A stretch of DNA of 64,000 nucleotides from Mucilaginibacter boryungensis (GTDB lineage: Bacteria > Bacteroidota > Bacteroidia > Sphingobacteriales > Sphingobacteriaceae), in assembly GCF_015221995.1 (NCBI RefSeq), contig NZ_JADFFM010000001.1:2994690-3058689 (forward strand), written 5' to 3'. Each line of letters begins with the position of its first letter. The stretch's first letter is position 1. Below are positions 33,061-42,747 of this stretch, piece after piece. Under the pieces are notes generated by a model. It searched no databases, was not told the DNA's origin, and saw only the letters and a program-made list of their open reading frames with translations. The translations under genes and the position numbers were made by a program.

Positions 33061-35100
33061 TTACCAAATCTTCACCCTGTCCTTATCCTCGCGGTACATT
33101 TTGTCACCTGGTTTAATGCCAAAGGCTTTATAAAATTCAGGCATGTTTGATAATGGGCCGTTTACACGGTACATTTCAGGCGAGTGCGGATCCACACTGA
33201 TACGCATGCGCATGGTTTCATCGCGGGTTTTAATGCGCCAAACCTGCGCAAACGACAGGAAGAAACGCTGATCGGGCGTAAAGCCGTCAATTTTGGTATT
33301 GCCTTTACCTTGCTCAGTATTTTTAAAGGCATTGTAAGCTATGGCCAAACCGCCAATATCGGCAATGTTTTCGCCAAGTGTTAGCTTGCCATTTACATTC
33401 AGGTTGTTTAACACTACAAATTTGTTGTACTGATCAACCACCATTTGGGTTTTGGCATGAAACTTAACCGAATCTTCTTTTGTCCACCATTGTTTCAGGT
33501 TGCCTTCTTTATCGTATTGCGCGCCCTGGTCATCAAAACCATGGGTCATTTCGTGCCCGATAACCGCGCCGATAGCGCCGTAGTTAATCGCATCGTCCGC
33601 ATCCTTATCAAAGAAAGGGAACTGTAGTATACCAGCCGGGAAAACGATCTCGTTAAACGATGGATTGTAGTAAGCGTTAACGGTTGGTGGTGTCATCCCC
33701 CATTCAGTTTTATCAACCGGTTTGTTAATGCGTTTAAGCTGTTCTTTATAATTATGCTTGCTGATAGATTCCATGTTGTTATAATAACTCACCCGGGTTA
33801 TCTCTACATCATCATACTTTTTCCATTTATCAGGGTAACCTATCTTTTTGGTGAACGCGGCCAACTTATCCTCAGCTTTTTGTTTTGTTGCGGCGCTCAT
33901 CCAATCCAGCTTTTCAATACGGCTTTTGTATACGCTTTGCAGGTTGTTCACCAGATCAAGCATACGTTTTTTGGCATCGGGCGTAAAGTATTTAGCTACA
34001 TATAACTGACCCAATAGTTCGCCAATGCTGCCATCAACCGCATACGATATTGTTTTCCAGCGTTCTTTTTGCTTTTTCTGTCCGCTTAATGTTTTGCCGA
34101 AAAAATCAAACCGGGCGTCCCTGAAATCTTTATTTAAATAATTAGCGGCACTGTTTAATGCATGCAGTTCCAGATAGCTTTTCCAAACATCAACAGGCTG
34201 CGATTTTATCAATTTACCCAATGCCTCATAATATTTTGGCTGCCCGACTAAAATGGTATCGGTTTTAATGTCCATCAGGTCAAATACTGCTTTTAAGTTG
34301 ATATCGGGCACTTGTTTTTGAAAATCTGTTACGGTAAACTTGTGATAGTTAGCCTGCGGATCGCGCAGTTGGACCGGGGTTGAGTGCGATTTAGCGATTT
34401 CGGTTTCCAGTTTCATCACATCACCGGCTTTTTTTGAGGCAGTAGCCGCATTATCGCCCGCCAGTGTAAATAATTTGGTTATGTATTTTACAAACTCGCC
34501 CCGTATCTTAACCGAAGCCGAATCTGTTTTTGAATAATATTCGCAGTTTGGTAAGCTAATGCCCGCCTGGCCAAATTGCGCCATGTTTTTTGTACTGTTC
34601 TTATCATCAGGTGCTACATAAAAGCCAAATAAAAACCCATCGCCATCTTTGAAGCTGCCTGCAGCAAGATTTAGTACGCCCTGGTAATCTTTTATTTCGC
34701 TTATACGTGCCAGCAGTGGTTTAATTGGGGCGTAGCCCAGTTTATCAATCCCGGCGGTATCCATGCCACTGGCATATAAGTCGCCCACCTTTTGCTCAAG
34801 GCTACCCGCATCATGCGTTTTGGCCGATGTTTCTTCCAGTATACTGTGCAGGTTTTTAGTATTATCATCATCAAGCGTGTAAAACGATCCCCAGCCAGTC
34901 TCGGTAGCGGGTATCTCCGTTTTTTTCATCCAGGCGCCGCTGGCATAATTAAAAAAATTCTCACCGGGCGATACGGTAGTATCCATGCCGCTCTTGTCAA
35001 AAAACACCGTCCGCTTTGGCGCTTCTGATGTGGAATTACCGGCACAGCCTGCCGCCAAAACTGCCGGTAAAGCCAACCATAAATAATTGTGAAGTTTCAT
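33061..35100 (-). CDS. M13 family metallopeptidase (PepO/neprilysin-like), lipoprotein
   Basis: 679 residues with a lipoprotein signal (AVLAAGC). The mature protein starts with DTTVSPGENFFNYASGAWM, the hallmark M13 N-terminus. The zinc site is VIGHEMTHGFDDQG (HExxH about 516-520), with the third ligand in GENIADIGGL. The NAYYNP segment contributes to substrate binding. It is anchored in the envelope and should cleave small peptides. Full-length and intact. Confidence 0.95.
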   Translation of the reverse strand: MKLHNYLWLALPAVLAAGCAGNSTSEAPKRTVFFDKSGMDTTVSPGENFFNYASGAWMKKTEIPATETGWGSFYTLDDDNTKNLHSILEETSAKTHDAGSLEQKVGDLYASGMDTAGIDKLGYAPIKPLLARISEIKDYQGVLNLAAGSFKDGDGFLFGFYVAPDDKNSTKNMAQFGQAGISLPNCEYYSKTDSASVKIRGEFVKYITKLFTLAGDNAATASKKAGDVMKLETEIAKSHSTPVQLRDPQANYHKFTVTDFQKQVPDINLKAVFDLMDIKTDTILVGQPKYYEALGKLIKSQPVDVWKSYLELHALNSAANYLNKDFRDARFDFFGKTLSGQKKQKERWKTISYAVDGSIGELLGQLYVAKYFTPDAKKRMLDLVNNLQSVYKSRIEKLDWMSAATKQKAEDKLAAFTKKIGYPDKWKKYDDVEITRVSYYNNMESISKHNYKEQLKRINKPVDKTEWGMTPPTVNAYYNPSFNEIVFPAGILQFPFFDKDADDAINYGAIGAVIGHEMTHGFDDQGAQYDKEGNLKQWWTKEDSVKFHAKTQMVVDQYNKFVVLNNLNVNGKLTLGENIADIGGLAIAYNAFKNTEQGKGNTKIDGFTPDQRFFLSFAQVWRIKTRDETMRMRISVDPHSPEMYRVNGPLSNMPEFYKAFGIKPGDKMYREDKDRVKIW

Positions 35101-35304
35101 GTTGAATTTAGTTTTTTATTTAAATATGGCCATAATGAAACATATTATAAAATAAATCAATCCAAATTACCGCTTAAGATGTTGATAATAAGCGTGGTGT
35201 TAACAAATAAATTATACCCGCTTAACGTTAATACCATACATAATCGCTTATTTTTATAAACCTGTAGCAGAGGTTGTTATAATTTCACCTAACACGATTT
35301 TTAT

Positions 35305-35778
35305 ATGACCTGGAGAAAATTCAGCGGCGAGATCATCCAGTCGCCCATTATGGAAGAGGTAGAGAAAGCAATAGAGCGCGAAGCTGCCCTCGGTAATAAA
35401 CTCAAAGTATGTATCGGCACCGACTCGCAGGTAAAGGGCGAGGTAACTGATTTTGCCACCGTTATCGTCTTCCTGCGCGAACAACGCGGGGGTTTTATGT
35501 TTATTCACCAGGAACGTACATCGCAAAAAATGAGCATTAAGGAGCGTATGCTGAGTGAAGTACAAAAATCTATCGATATCAGCTACAAACTGTGCGATTT
35601 GCTTGACCTGTACGATGTTGACCTGGAAGTGCATGCCGATATTAATACCAACCCGGCCTTTAAAAGCAACCAGGCACTGCACGAAGCTATGGGCTACATT
35701 CTGAGCATGGGTTTTGTATTCAAAGCCAAACCCGAAGCGTTTGCCAGTTCGTGCTGCGCTAATAAGATGGTGCAGTAA
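35305..35778 (+). CDS. YkuK family RNase H-like protein
   Basis: 157 residues of the YkuK (DUF458) family: LKVCIGTDSQV, ATVIVFLREQRGG, ERMLSEVQKSIDIS, DVDLEVHADIN, AMGYILSMGFVFKAKPEAFASS. The first Asp (GTDSQ) and later acidic residues fit an RNase H-like fold. Activity is uncharacterised. Monocistronic, divergent from the M13 peptidase. Confidence 0.88.
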   Translation: MTWRKFSGEIIQSPIMEEVEKAIEREAALGNKLKVCIGTDSQVKGEVTDFATVIVFLREQRGGFMFIHQERTSQKMSIKERMLSEVQKSIDISYKLCDLLDLYDVDLEVHADINTNPAFKSNQALHEAMGYILSMGFVFKAKPEAFASSCCANKMVQ

Positions 35779-35780
35779 TG

Positions 35781-35812
35781 TGATTAGTTAATCAGCGGTT
35801 AGAGATTAGAAT
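35781..35812. repeat. GATTAGTTAATCAGCGGTTAG short-word array
   Basis: Words of the GATTAG vocabulary between the convergent YkuK and DUF1003 genes. Confidence 0.45.
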
Positions 35813-35822
35813 GTCCAACAGG

Positions 35823-36233
35823 CTACTTCTCTAACTTCTTCAAAATGTCCAGCATCTTATCCAGTTTATCTATTTCAATGGAGTTTAGCTTTTGCATTAA
35901 TTCCTCTATCTCTTTTTTGGCTTCAACATTGGTTTTAAAATCGGCCTCGGCATGTGCGCGGTCGCGCTCGTTCTGGCGATTTTGGGCCATCATAATAATG
36001 GGGGCGGCATAAGCAGCTTGCGTCGAAAAAACCAGGTTCAATAAAATAAACGGATAAACATCCCAGTGAAATCTCCAGGCAATCACATTAGCGATCATCC
36101 ATAAGGCCACAATAATGGTTTGCCAGATGATAAAACGCCATGATCCCATTCCGTTAGCTACCGAATCGGAAAGCCGTTGTCCAAATCCTAATGACTCTCT
36201 GTAGGCCGTATGCCAGTTTTTGTGTTGCTGCAT
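35823..36233 (-). CDS. DUF1003 domain membrane protein
   Basis: 136 residues with two membrane helices (about 33-53 and 58-80) joined by a short loop. The ANGMGSWRFIIWQ start, PFILLNLVFSTQAAYAAPIIMM, and the NRQNERDRAHAEADF helix are the DUF1003 signature. The rest is a charged coiled-coil. Function unknown. Confidence 0.9.
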   Translation of the reverse strand: MQQHKNWHTAYRESLGFGQRLSDSVANGMGSWRFIIWQTIIVALWMIANVIAWRFHWDVYPFILLNLVFSTQAAYAAPIIMMAQNRQNERDRAHAEADFKTNVEAKKEIEELMQKLNSIEIDKLDKMLDILKKLEK

Positions 36234-36347
36234 TTTTTTAGGGGTTTAAATTTTATGAATTAAATATAAAATAAAAGTTACCAAATACTTAATCCTTTTG
36301 GGGCTGAACAAATGATAAAATACTTAAATTGCATTAAATACATATCC

Positions 36348-36866
36348 ATGAAAAAACATATCCTAATCATAGCACTCGCGTTGTTAAGCACCGGCGTAAA
36401 AGCACAAGTTCCTGACGCCACTACACTAACCAAATTGGGCGATATGGCCCCGGAGTTTTCTTTTAATATCAATAAAGATAAAACCGCCGACCTGAAAGAT
36501 TACCACGGTAAAATTATATTGTTAAACTTTTGGGCTACCTGGTGCCCACCCTGCCGTGCCGAGTTACCGCGCGTACAAAAGGAGATATGGGAGAAATATA
36601 AAGACAATCCCAAATTCGCCATGTTTGCCTTTGCCCGCGAAGAAGGCTGGGAAAAAGTACTGCCTTTTAAAGAACAAAACAAATACACATTTGCTTTACT
36701 GCCTGATCTTAACCGCAGCATATTTAAGCTATACGCTACACAGTCTATCCCCCGTAACGTGTTGATCGACGAGACTGGGCATATCATTTATCAATCGATA
36801 GGTTACAGTCCGCAGGAGTTTGAGAAATTGCTGGCGTTACTGGACGCGAAACTGAAAGGGAAGTAG
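36348..36866 (+). CDS. TlpA family thiol:disulfide oxidoreductase
   Basis: 172 residues with a signal peptide (about 1-20, ending in VKAQ) and a thioredoxin fold carrying WCPPC (C66 and C69). It is a periplasmic reductase. An in-frame ATG at 36312 would add 12 residues before the signal peptide, so I choose 36348. The stop codon overlaps the GTG start of the DUF4184 gene by one base, which indicates translational coupling. Confidence 0.88.
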   Translation: MKKHILIIALALLSTGVKAQVPDATTLTKLGDMAPEFSFNINKDKTADLKDYHGKIILLNFWATWCPPCRAELPRVQKEIWEKYKDNPKFAMFAFAREEGWEKVLPFKEQNKYTFALLPDLNRSIFKLYATQSIPRNVLIDETGHIIYQSIGYSPQEFEKLLALLDAKLKGK

Positions 36867-37612
36867 TGCCCTTTACTTTTGCTCATCCCGCTATTGTTTT
36901 GCCATTCGGCAGAATGATAAAAAACAAATTATCATTAGTCGGACTCGTCATTGGCAGTTTAGTTCCTGACTTTGAATACTTTTTACGTCTCAAAGTAAAA
37001 AGTATTTATAGCCATACAGTGACCGGCTTGTTTTGGTTTGATTTGCCTTTAGGACTAACTATTGTTTTGCTTTATCAATACACAATTAAAAATGAGTTAA
37101 TTGCCCATTTTCATAAAACTTTAAAAACAAGATTTATTCCGTTTGCCGGTCAGCATAACAACTACACCCTCAAATATATAGTTATCCTTTGTATCTCGGT
37201 ATTTATAGGTGCAGCAACTCATCTGCTTTGGGATAACTTTACTCACCCTACCGGGTATTTTGTAAGCAGATTACCAATCTTATCCCATTCAGTTGATATA
37301 ATTGGGTACAAGTTTTACAATTACAATATTGTGCAGCATTGTAGCACTATCATAGGTTTAGTAATCATTTTAATAATTATTATAAAACTACCAAAAGTGA
37401 GCTTAGTCAATACAACTCCTATTATAAGTTATTGGCTTAATATTATCCTGATCGCTTTTATTATTTTAATAATTCGTTATTTTTCAGGGTTAAGCCTAAA
37501 TGCATATGGCGATTGGATAGTAAGTGGCATTAGTGGCTTTTTATCAGGCTTAATTATAGTATCTATTTTTTCATCCAAACATTCCCCCAGCCAATCCGTT
37601 CACCAAGCATGA
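36866..37612 (+). CDS. DUF4184 family membrane protein
   Basis: 248 residues, multi-pass. The N-terminus MPFTFAHPAIVLPF, GSLVPDFEYF, SHTVTGLFWFDLPLGL and THLLWDNFTHPTGYF are the DUF4184 signature, with conserved His and Asp residues that suggest metal binding. The GTG start at 36866 overlaps the preceding stop. The end overlaps the next ATG by 4 bases. The second half is strikingly AT-rich. Function unknown. Confidence 0.85.
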   Translation: MPFTFAHPAIVLPFGRMIKNKLSLVGLVIGSLVPDFEYFLRLKVKSIYSHTVTGLFWFDLPLGLTIVLLYQYTIKNELIAHFHKTLKTRFIPFAGQHNNYTLKYIVILCISVFIGAATHLLWDNFTHPTGYFVSRLPILSHSVDIIGYKFYNYNIVQHCSTIIGLVIILIIIIKLPKVSLVNTTPIISYWLNIILIAFIILIIRYFSGLSLNAYGDWIVSGISGFLSGLIIVSIFSSKHSPSQSVHQA

Positions 37613-38079
37613 AAACCTACCGCCTAACGTACGAGCAGAACATACCGATACCTTTAGAAGATGCCTGGGATTTTTTTTCATCGCCGTTTAACCTGGGTAA
37701 AATAACCCCAAAAGCGATGGGCTTTAAAGTTACATCGCCCTTTGCGCCGGACACAAAAATGTACGAAGGGATGCTGATCAGCTACAAAATAACCCCGGTA
37801 TTTGGCATTAAAATGAACTGGATGACCGAGATCACTATTGTAAAAGAACATGATTATTTTGTAGACGAGCAGCGTTTTGGCCCCTATGCCATGTGGCACC
37901 ACGAACATCACTTTAAGCGGATTAAAGGCGGTGTACATATGACCGACATCTTAAACTATGCTATTCCCTACGGACCAATTGGCCGCCTGGCTAACGCATT
38001 AATAGTAAAAAAGAAGGTAGAAGATATATTCAGCTATCGCGAAAAGGCGATTGTTGATCTGTTTGGGGTTTATAAGTAA
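37609..38079 (+). CDS. SRPBCC family protein
   Basis: 156 residues of the START/SRPBCC ligand-binding fold: an N-terminal strand YRLTYEQNIPIPLEDAWDFFSS, NLGKITPKAMGFKV, WMTEITIVKEHDYFVDEQRFGPYAMWHHEHHF and a long C-terminal helix. It probably binds a hydrophobic ligand. The start overlaps the DUF4184 stop by four bases (ATGA). Confidence 0.88.
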   Translation: MKTYRLTYEQNIPIPLEDAWDFFSSPFNLGKITPKAMGFKVTSPFAPDTKMYEGMLISYKITPVFGIKMNWMTEITIVKEHDYFVDEQRFGPYAMWHHEHHFKRIKGGVHMTDILNYAIPYGPIGRLANALIVKKKVEDIFSYREKAIVDLFGVYK

Positions 38080-38080
38080 G

Positions 38081-38110
38081 CCCCATAGCGATGGACCATA
38101 GGCCATGGGA
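38081..38110. repeat. CCATAG/CCATGG short-word array
   Basis: The words CCATAG, GATGGACCATAG and GCCATGGG directly after the SRPBCC stop. Confidence 0.4.
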
Positions 38111-38150
38111 GAATATGCAGAACTTATCACACCGGTCTATAAACTTAAAC

Positions 38151-38990
38151 CTACAACTTACAGATCATCTGTACCGAGCCGCCGTAACCCAATCCTGTAT
38201 TGCGCCCTATCAGTGTGTAAAAACTGGTAACAAATACAGAGAAACGGCGGGTAAAGGTATGTCCGTAATCAAACGATGCTTTAGTGAACGAGAAGTCGCG
38301 GTTTAGCGCCAGATTAGGGTTAAATGCTTTATTGGTACTGGTTGAATATTGGCCACTGCCTTCGAAACCTATTTGGTTACGTTTACCCAAAGGGATACCC
38401 AACGATGCAGTATACAATAACACATTAGGCCCCTGCGTATCAAAATAACGGCGGTAGCCTACTTCCATATTGTAATAAGTATGTTTTAAAAAGCCATTGT
38501 CTATACCGCCAGAATACATTAGTTTTAATTCCGCACCGTATGCAGCATAACCCAATGCTACGGTTTTTGTAGTATCGTACAAAGGCACAATACCCGAGCC
38601 CATTACCGAAAGAAAACTTTTATAGCCAAAATTAACCAGGTTGTATGCCAGCCCTACCTGCATATCGCCAATACCCGAACTTTGTTGTTTGATTAAACTA
38701 TCCTTAAAATTACGGTAAGCACTATTTTGCTGTGGGGCTAATACATTCACTACCAAATCCAGTCGGCGGCTGATACCATAGCCAACATACAAACCAACTG
38801 CATAGGAGGTAAATCCCGAACCCGGTGAACCTTTTACTTTTTGCCCTACACTGTTCCAGCTATCGTGCGATGTATAATAGTTGAACGACGGAATAACTAC
38901 ATTGCGATATTTGCCAATGGGCCAGCCCGCCTGCGCCTGGTTAACCCATCCGGCTAAAACAAGTAGAAGAATTAAATATATCTTTTTCAT
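38151..38990 (-). CDS. Outer-membrane beta-barrel protein (phenol-degradation MetA/transporter-like)
   Basis: 279 residues: signal peptide (about 1-21, ending in AQAG) followed by a barrel with many GxxxxY/L strands, ending with the typical aromatic-rich last strand. The sequence resembles the MetA-pathway or transporter-annotated outer-membrane family of Bacteroidota. Substrate unknown. Confidence 0.75.
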   Translation of the reverse strand: MKKIYLILLLVLAGWVNQAQAGWPIGKYRNVVIPSFNYYTSHDSWNSVGQKVKGSPGSGFTSYAVGLYVGYGISRRLDLVVNVLAPQQNSAYRNFKDSLIKQQSSGIGDMQVGLAYNLVNFGYKSFLSVMGSGIVPLYDTTKTVALGYAAYGAELKLMYSGGIDNGFLKHTYYNMEVGYRRYFDTQGPNVLLYTASLGIPLGKRNQIGFEGSGQYSTSTNKAFNPNLALNRDFSFTKASFDYGHTFTRRFSVFVTSFYTLIGRNTGLGYGGSVQMICKL

Positions 38991-39028
38991 TCGTGATAAA
39001 TTCTATTCGCCGTTTAAAGTTTTACTAT

Positions 39029-39060
39029 CATTTCGACTTTGAACTTTCGACTTCCGACTT
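39029..39060. repeat. TTTCGACTT short-word array
   Basis: Four imperfect copies: TTTCGACTT, TTGAACTT, TTCGACTT and CCGACTT, between two minus-strand genes. Confidence 0.45.
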
Positions 39061-39063
39061 AAA

Positions 39064-40476
39064 TTATGGTATCCTCAACTGTTCGCGCAGCCAGTTATTC
39101 TGAAACATGAAATAGTTAAAGTTCACCTCGTGGGTACTGTTGGCAACAGTAATAAATTCTTTATTTTTTGTCCCCAGGTGGTTAAACATACACATGCTCG
39201 ATCGCGGCGGACAAAACAAGTCCAGCAAACCAATACCCATTAGCACGGGGCAATGCACTTTAGGTGCAAAGTTTTGCGGGTCGTAATAATCAAATACCTT
39301 GTAAAAATCGTCCCAGGTATAACCGGGATGCGTATCGTAATACTTCCTGAACATTTTAAAAGGGAATACCTGCTCGGTATAAGTAGCAGAAATATCATAA
39401 GTATCCCGGATATCGGAATATAGCGGTACCTGGACTGTTAAGACCTTAACCCTTTTATCCAAAGCTGCTGTTGCTATGCCCAGCGCGCCGCCCTGGCTAC
39501 CCCCTTCTACATAAATACTCCCGGTATCCACCCCCAGATTATAGTGCGAGTATAGGAAATCCATTCCGCGGATACAATCCATAATAGCGCCACGATAGAT
39601 ATAGCGGTCACGGTCTTCTATTCCGGTAGTGGAATAGATATCGGTGTTCAATTTAATTTGATCGCGGCTGATACCGTTACCGCGTACATCAATATCAAAG
39701 GCAATAAAATCGTCGGCATCCATATTGGGGTGCATGGGCACACCGTAACCTGGCACGCGGTAATGCACCGGGAAACGGTGACCAAAGGTTGGGATAACCA
39801 GCCAACCCCGGATGGTAACATCATCGTACGATCTCATCTCGACCAGGTATACTTTTTTATCTTTGCTAGATTGTTTCTTATCGATGGTAACTTTAAAATC
39901 AGGCGGTACTTTTTTTAGTTCCTTCAGGGTTTCGCGCCAAAACTCATCAAAATCTGCAGGACGGTGCAATGTACTGGTCAATTTTAGCGGACTAACACCA
40001 AAAACACTTTTAATGGTGTCATCGTACGATGTCGTATTTATCCGAACATTAAAATGGAAAAATCCAGGGCGCTGACGGGGTATGGTTACACTATAAGTGT
40101 CGCCATCTTTATATTTTAACTTTAGGGGGAAATGGCCGGTTAATACTGTGCGGTTGTCGTCTGTAAGCACATCGTAGCTTAGCCTGCCCTCCTGGGTTTC
40201 CTTATAGGTACTTTTAAGCTTTATTTTATAATTTATAGTTTCGTCATCCTCGTATAACCCGTCTTTGTGGCTTGGGTTCACTTCGGGTATCAGTTCTTCG
40301 TTAGTTTCTTCTTTTTTCTTCGCTTCTTCTTTTTCCTTTTTAGCCGCTGCAGCCTCTTTCTTAGCCGCGCCGGTTTCTTTTTTAGCATTAACTATTTGCG
40401 CCATGGCAGTATAACTGCCTGCTAATAAAAGCGGGGTAGTTAATATAATAAGGAGCTTTTTGTAGTTCTTCAGCAT
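39064..40476 (-). CDS. Acetylxylan esterase-like (AXE1/CE7) hydrolase
   Basis: 470 residues: signal peptide (about 1-26), then a charged Lys/Ala/Glu-rich helical segment (about 30-60), a beta-sandwich-like region and a CE7-type alpha/beta-hydrolase. The nucleophile lies in GGSQGGALG, the catalytic Asp in GLLDLFCPP and the His in ANSTHEVN. Also present is the CE7 RG..RD-like signature (DIDVRGNGISRDQ). It should deacetylate xylo-oligosaccharides or similar compounds in the periplasm. The KE-rich segment is unusual. Confidence 0.88.
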   Translation of the reverse strand: MLKNYKKLLIILTTPLLLAGSYTAMAQIVNAKKETGAAKKEAAAAKKEKEEAKKKEETNEELIPEVNPSHKDGLYEDDETINYKIKLKSTYKETQEGRLSYDVLTDDNRTVLTGHFPLKLKYKDGDTYSVTIPRQRPGFFHFNVRINTTSYDDTIKSVFGVSPLKLTSTLHRPADFDEFWRETLKELKKVPPDFKVTIDKKQSSKDKKVYLVEMRSYDDVTIRGWLVIPTFGHRFPVHYRVPGYGVPMHPNMDADDFIAFDIDVRGNGISRDQIKLNTDIYSTTGIEDRDRYIYRGAIMDCIRGMDFLYSHYNLGVDTGSIYVEGGSQGGALGIATAALDKRVKVLTVQVPLYSDIRDTYDISATYTEQVFPFKMFRKYYDTHPGYTWDDFYKVFDYYDPQNFAPKVHCPVLMGIGLLDLFCPPRSSMCMFNHLGTKNKEFITVANSTHEVNFNYFMFQNNWLREQLRIP

Positions 40477-40600
40477 TACCTGTTTATGATATTATCTTAA
40501 TGGTTTGTTATCTTCAGTTTTAAGTATGATATTGTTAGTACCTCTGCTAAATTAAGCAATTATTATAGCCTATTGTGATTCAATAGCTTACAATTCAAAG

Positions 40601-42733
40601 CTATTTACAATATAGTTTCAGCGCGTTTTGCGCTTCCTGCAATCCCAATGCTGTCGCTTTATTAAAATCGGTACAGGCCGCGGGTTTATTGCCTTGTGTT
40701 ACTTTTAACATCCCCCGGTGTAAGTATGCCGGTGCGTATTGCGGATCTAACACTATTGCTTTATTATAATCATTCATTGCCGCGCCCGGGTCTTTTAAAT
40801 TAACACTGGCTTGTCCGCGCAAATCGTATACCGCCGGGTTATTCGGTCCGGCTTTTATGGCCGCAGCAAAATCTGCATTCATGCGTGCCCTATAGTCCGG
40901 AACAAAGCTTTCGGCATAAGCACGATACGCCAATACTTTGGTATTTTTAATATTCAGGAACGATGCCGTATTATAATCCAGCACAGCCGCACGTTCGTCC
41001 TTTAATGCCATACGGATGTTGGCCCGTACAAAATAAGCCTCATCATCATTCTCGTTTATCAATAAAGCTTTGTTTACATCATTCAAGGCGTTATCGTAAT
41101 CATTTAAAGTCAAACGGGCATTAGCACGGTTATAATAAGCCGAACCAGCCAACGAATCGATAGCAATGGCCTTGCTATAATCGTCCATAGCATTGGGAAA
41201 ATCGCCCAGGTGCTGGCGTGCTACCCCCCTGTTCACATAAAAGTTAACACGCCGGGGTATACGGGTAAGCAGGAAATTGTAAACCGGGATAGCGTCGGCA
41301 TAAAAACCAGCATCCAGCATGGCTGCACCTATCCGTTGGTATAAGCCGGTATCTGCAGGCGCCAGTTGCAGTACTTTTTTATAATCGAGCAAAGCGCCTT
41401 GCCATTGGGCCATAGCTGCACGCGCATTACCACGCTTAAGAAAGGTTTCAGTACTACCAGGGTTTAGCTTAATGGCCTTTTCATAATCGGCCAGGGCCTC
41501 GGGATATTTTTTCAGCAGCGTATTTACATCTCCACGTATCACGTAGCTATAATCGTTTATTGGGTTTATCTGTACCGATTGGTTTACATCGGCCAGTGCA
41601 CCCAGGGTATCTTTTAATTCAATTTTAATGCGGGCCCGGGTAATGTAAGCATAGCTGTTTTCAGGATCGGTTTTTATGGCCGAATCGGCATCCAGTTTGC
41701 CCTCGGCATACTGTTTCAGGTTGTATTTCAGGTCGGCCCGGTTTTGCAGCGCATCCGAGAACTTTGGGTTCAGACTAATAGCTTTGTCGAAATCCACCAA
41801 AGCGGCCTCCTTATCGTTCATATTGCTTTTTACGATCCCATCATACAGGTAAGCCTCGGGGTTATTAGGCGCACGGCGAATAGCATCGCCAAAAAAATCC
41901 TGCGCAAGTTTAGCATTTGGTGTATGGCTTAAAGCGTTGGCCAGGTATTTATAGGCATTGGGCAATGCAGGGTTAATAGCAATAGCGCGTTTGTAATCGG
42001 CAATAGCATCGTCGTATTGTTTATTGTTGGCTTCTGCATTGGCGCAGTACAGAAATGCCTCAGCGTTTCTGGGGTTAATAGCCGTCGATCGTTTATAATC
42101 TGCTATAGCGCCACTGTAATCACCTACATTTGCTTTGGCATTAGCCCGGTAAAATATCAGCTCCGCATTGTTAGGTTGCAACTGCACGGCTGTATCGTAA
42201 TCCTGTATAGCGCCGGTTATATTGCCCAGGTTTACTTTGGCTACGCCGCGATACATGTAGAGGCTGGCATCATTCGGCATAAGTTTCAGGCCTTGCGTAA
42301 AGTCATCTACTGCACCGGCATAATCGCCCAGGTTAGATTTTGCGTCGGCGCGATAGTGAAACATTTCAGGCTTAGGCGCACCCATGCTGATAGCCTTGGT
42401 AAAATCGGCTATGGCTTCTTTATAGTTCTGATTAGCATTATAGGCGTTACCGCGATAAAAAAAGTTATTCTGATAGTAAGGATTAAGTGCTATAGACCTG
42501 GTAAAATCGGCAATAGCCAACTTGTATTCTTTTATACTAGCGTATGAATTTGCCCTGTAATGATAAGCCATGGCATTATTGGGGTTCAGTTCAATGGCTT
42601 TGGTAAAATCGGCAATAGCGGCATTATTATCACCCGCACCTGCCTTTTGGTTACCCCGGTTAACATACGTTTCTTCAGATTGCCCCAGCGCAAGTAATGG
42701 TAGTATGAAAAGTATAATTAACAGTTTCTTCAT
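40601..42733 (-). CDS. Large periplasmic TPR-repeat protein
   Basis: 710 residues with a signal peptide (about 1-17) and about 20 tandem tetratricopeptide repeats of the form A..D...AI.L.P.....Y..R. The first and last repeats are recognisable (AIADFTKAIELNPNN and ACTDFNKATALGLQ). TPR arrays are scaffolds. No enzyme domain is attached. The partner is unknown. It ends immediately before the acyltransferase gene on the same strand (14 bp). Confidence 0.9.
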   Translation of the reverse strand: MKKLLIILFILPLLALGQSEETYVNRGNQKAGAGDNNAAIADFTKAIELNPNNAMAYHYRANSYASIKEYKLAIADFTRSIALNPYYQNNFFYRGNAYNANQNYKEAIADFTKAISMGAPKPEMFHYRADAKSNLGDYAGAVDDFTQGLKLMPNDASLYMYRGVAKVNLGNITGAIQDYDTAVQLQPNNAELIFYRANAKANVGDYSGAIADYKRSTAINPRNAEAFLYCANAEANNKQYDDAIADYKRAIAINPALPNAYKYLANALSHTPNAKLAQDFFGDAIRRAPNNPEAYLYDGIVKSNMNDKEAALVDFDKAISLNPKFSDALQNRADLKYNLKQYAEGKLDADSAIKTDPENSYAYITRARIKIELKDTLGALADVNQSVQINPINDYSYVIRGDVNTLLKKYPEALADYEKAIKLNPGSTETFLKRGNARAAMAQWQGALLDYKKVLQLAPADTGLYQRIGAAMLDAGFYADAIPVYNFLLTRIPRRVNFYVNRGVARQHLGDFPNAMDDYSKAIAIDSLAGSAYYNRANARLTLNDYDNALNDVNKALLINENDDEAYFVRANIRMALKDERAAVLDYNTASFLNIKNTKVLAYRAYAESFVPDYRARMNADFAAAIKAGPNNPAVYDLRGQASVNLKDPGAAMNDYNKAIVLDPQYAPAYLHRGMLKVTQGNKPAACTDFNKATALGLQEAQNALKLYCK

Positions 42734-42747
42734 ATCTGTATGGGTAA

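Noticed and set aside
42017..42547. 176-residue plus-strand frame
   Set aside because: It is antisense to the TPR gene. Repetitive coding on the other strand explains the long open frame.
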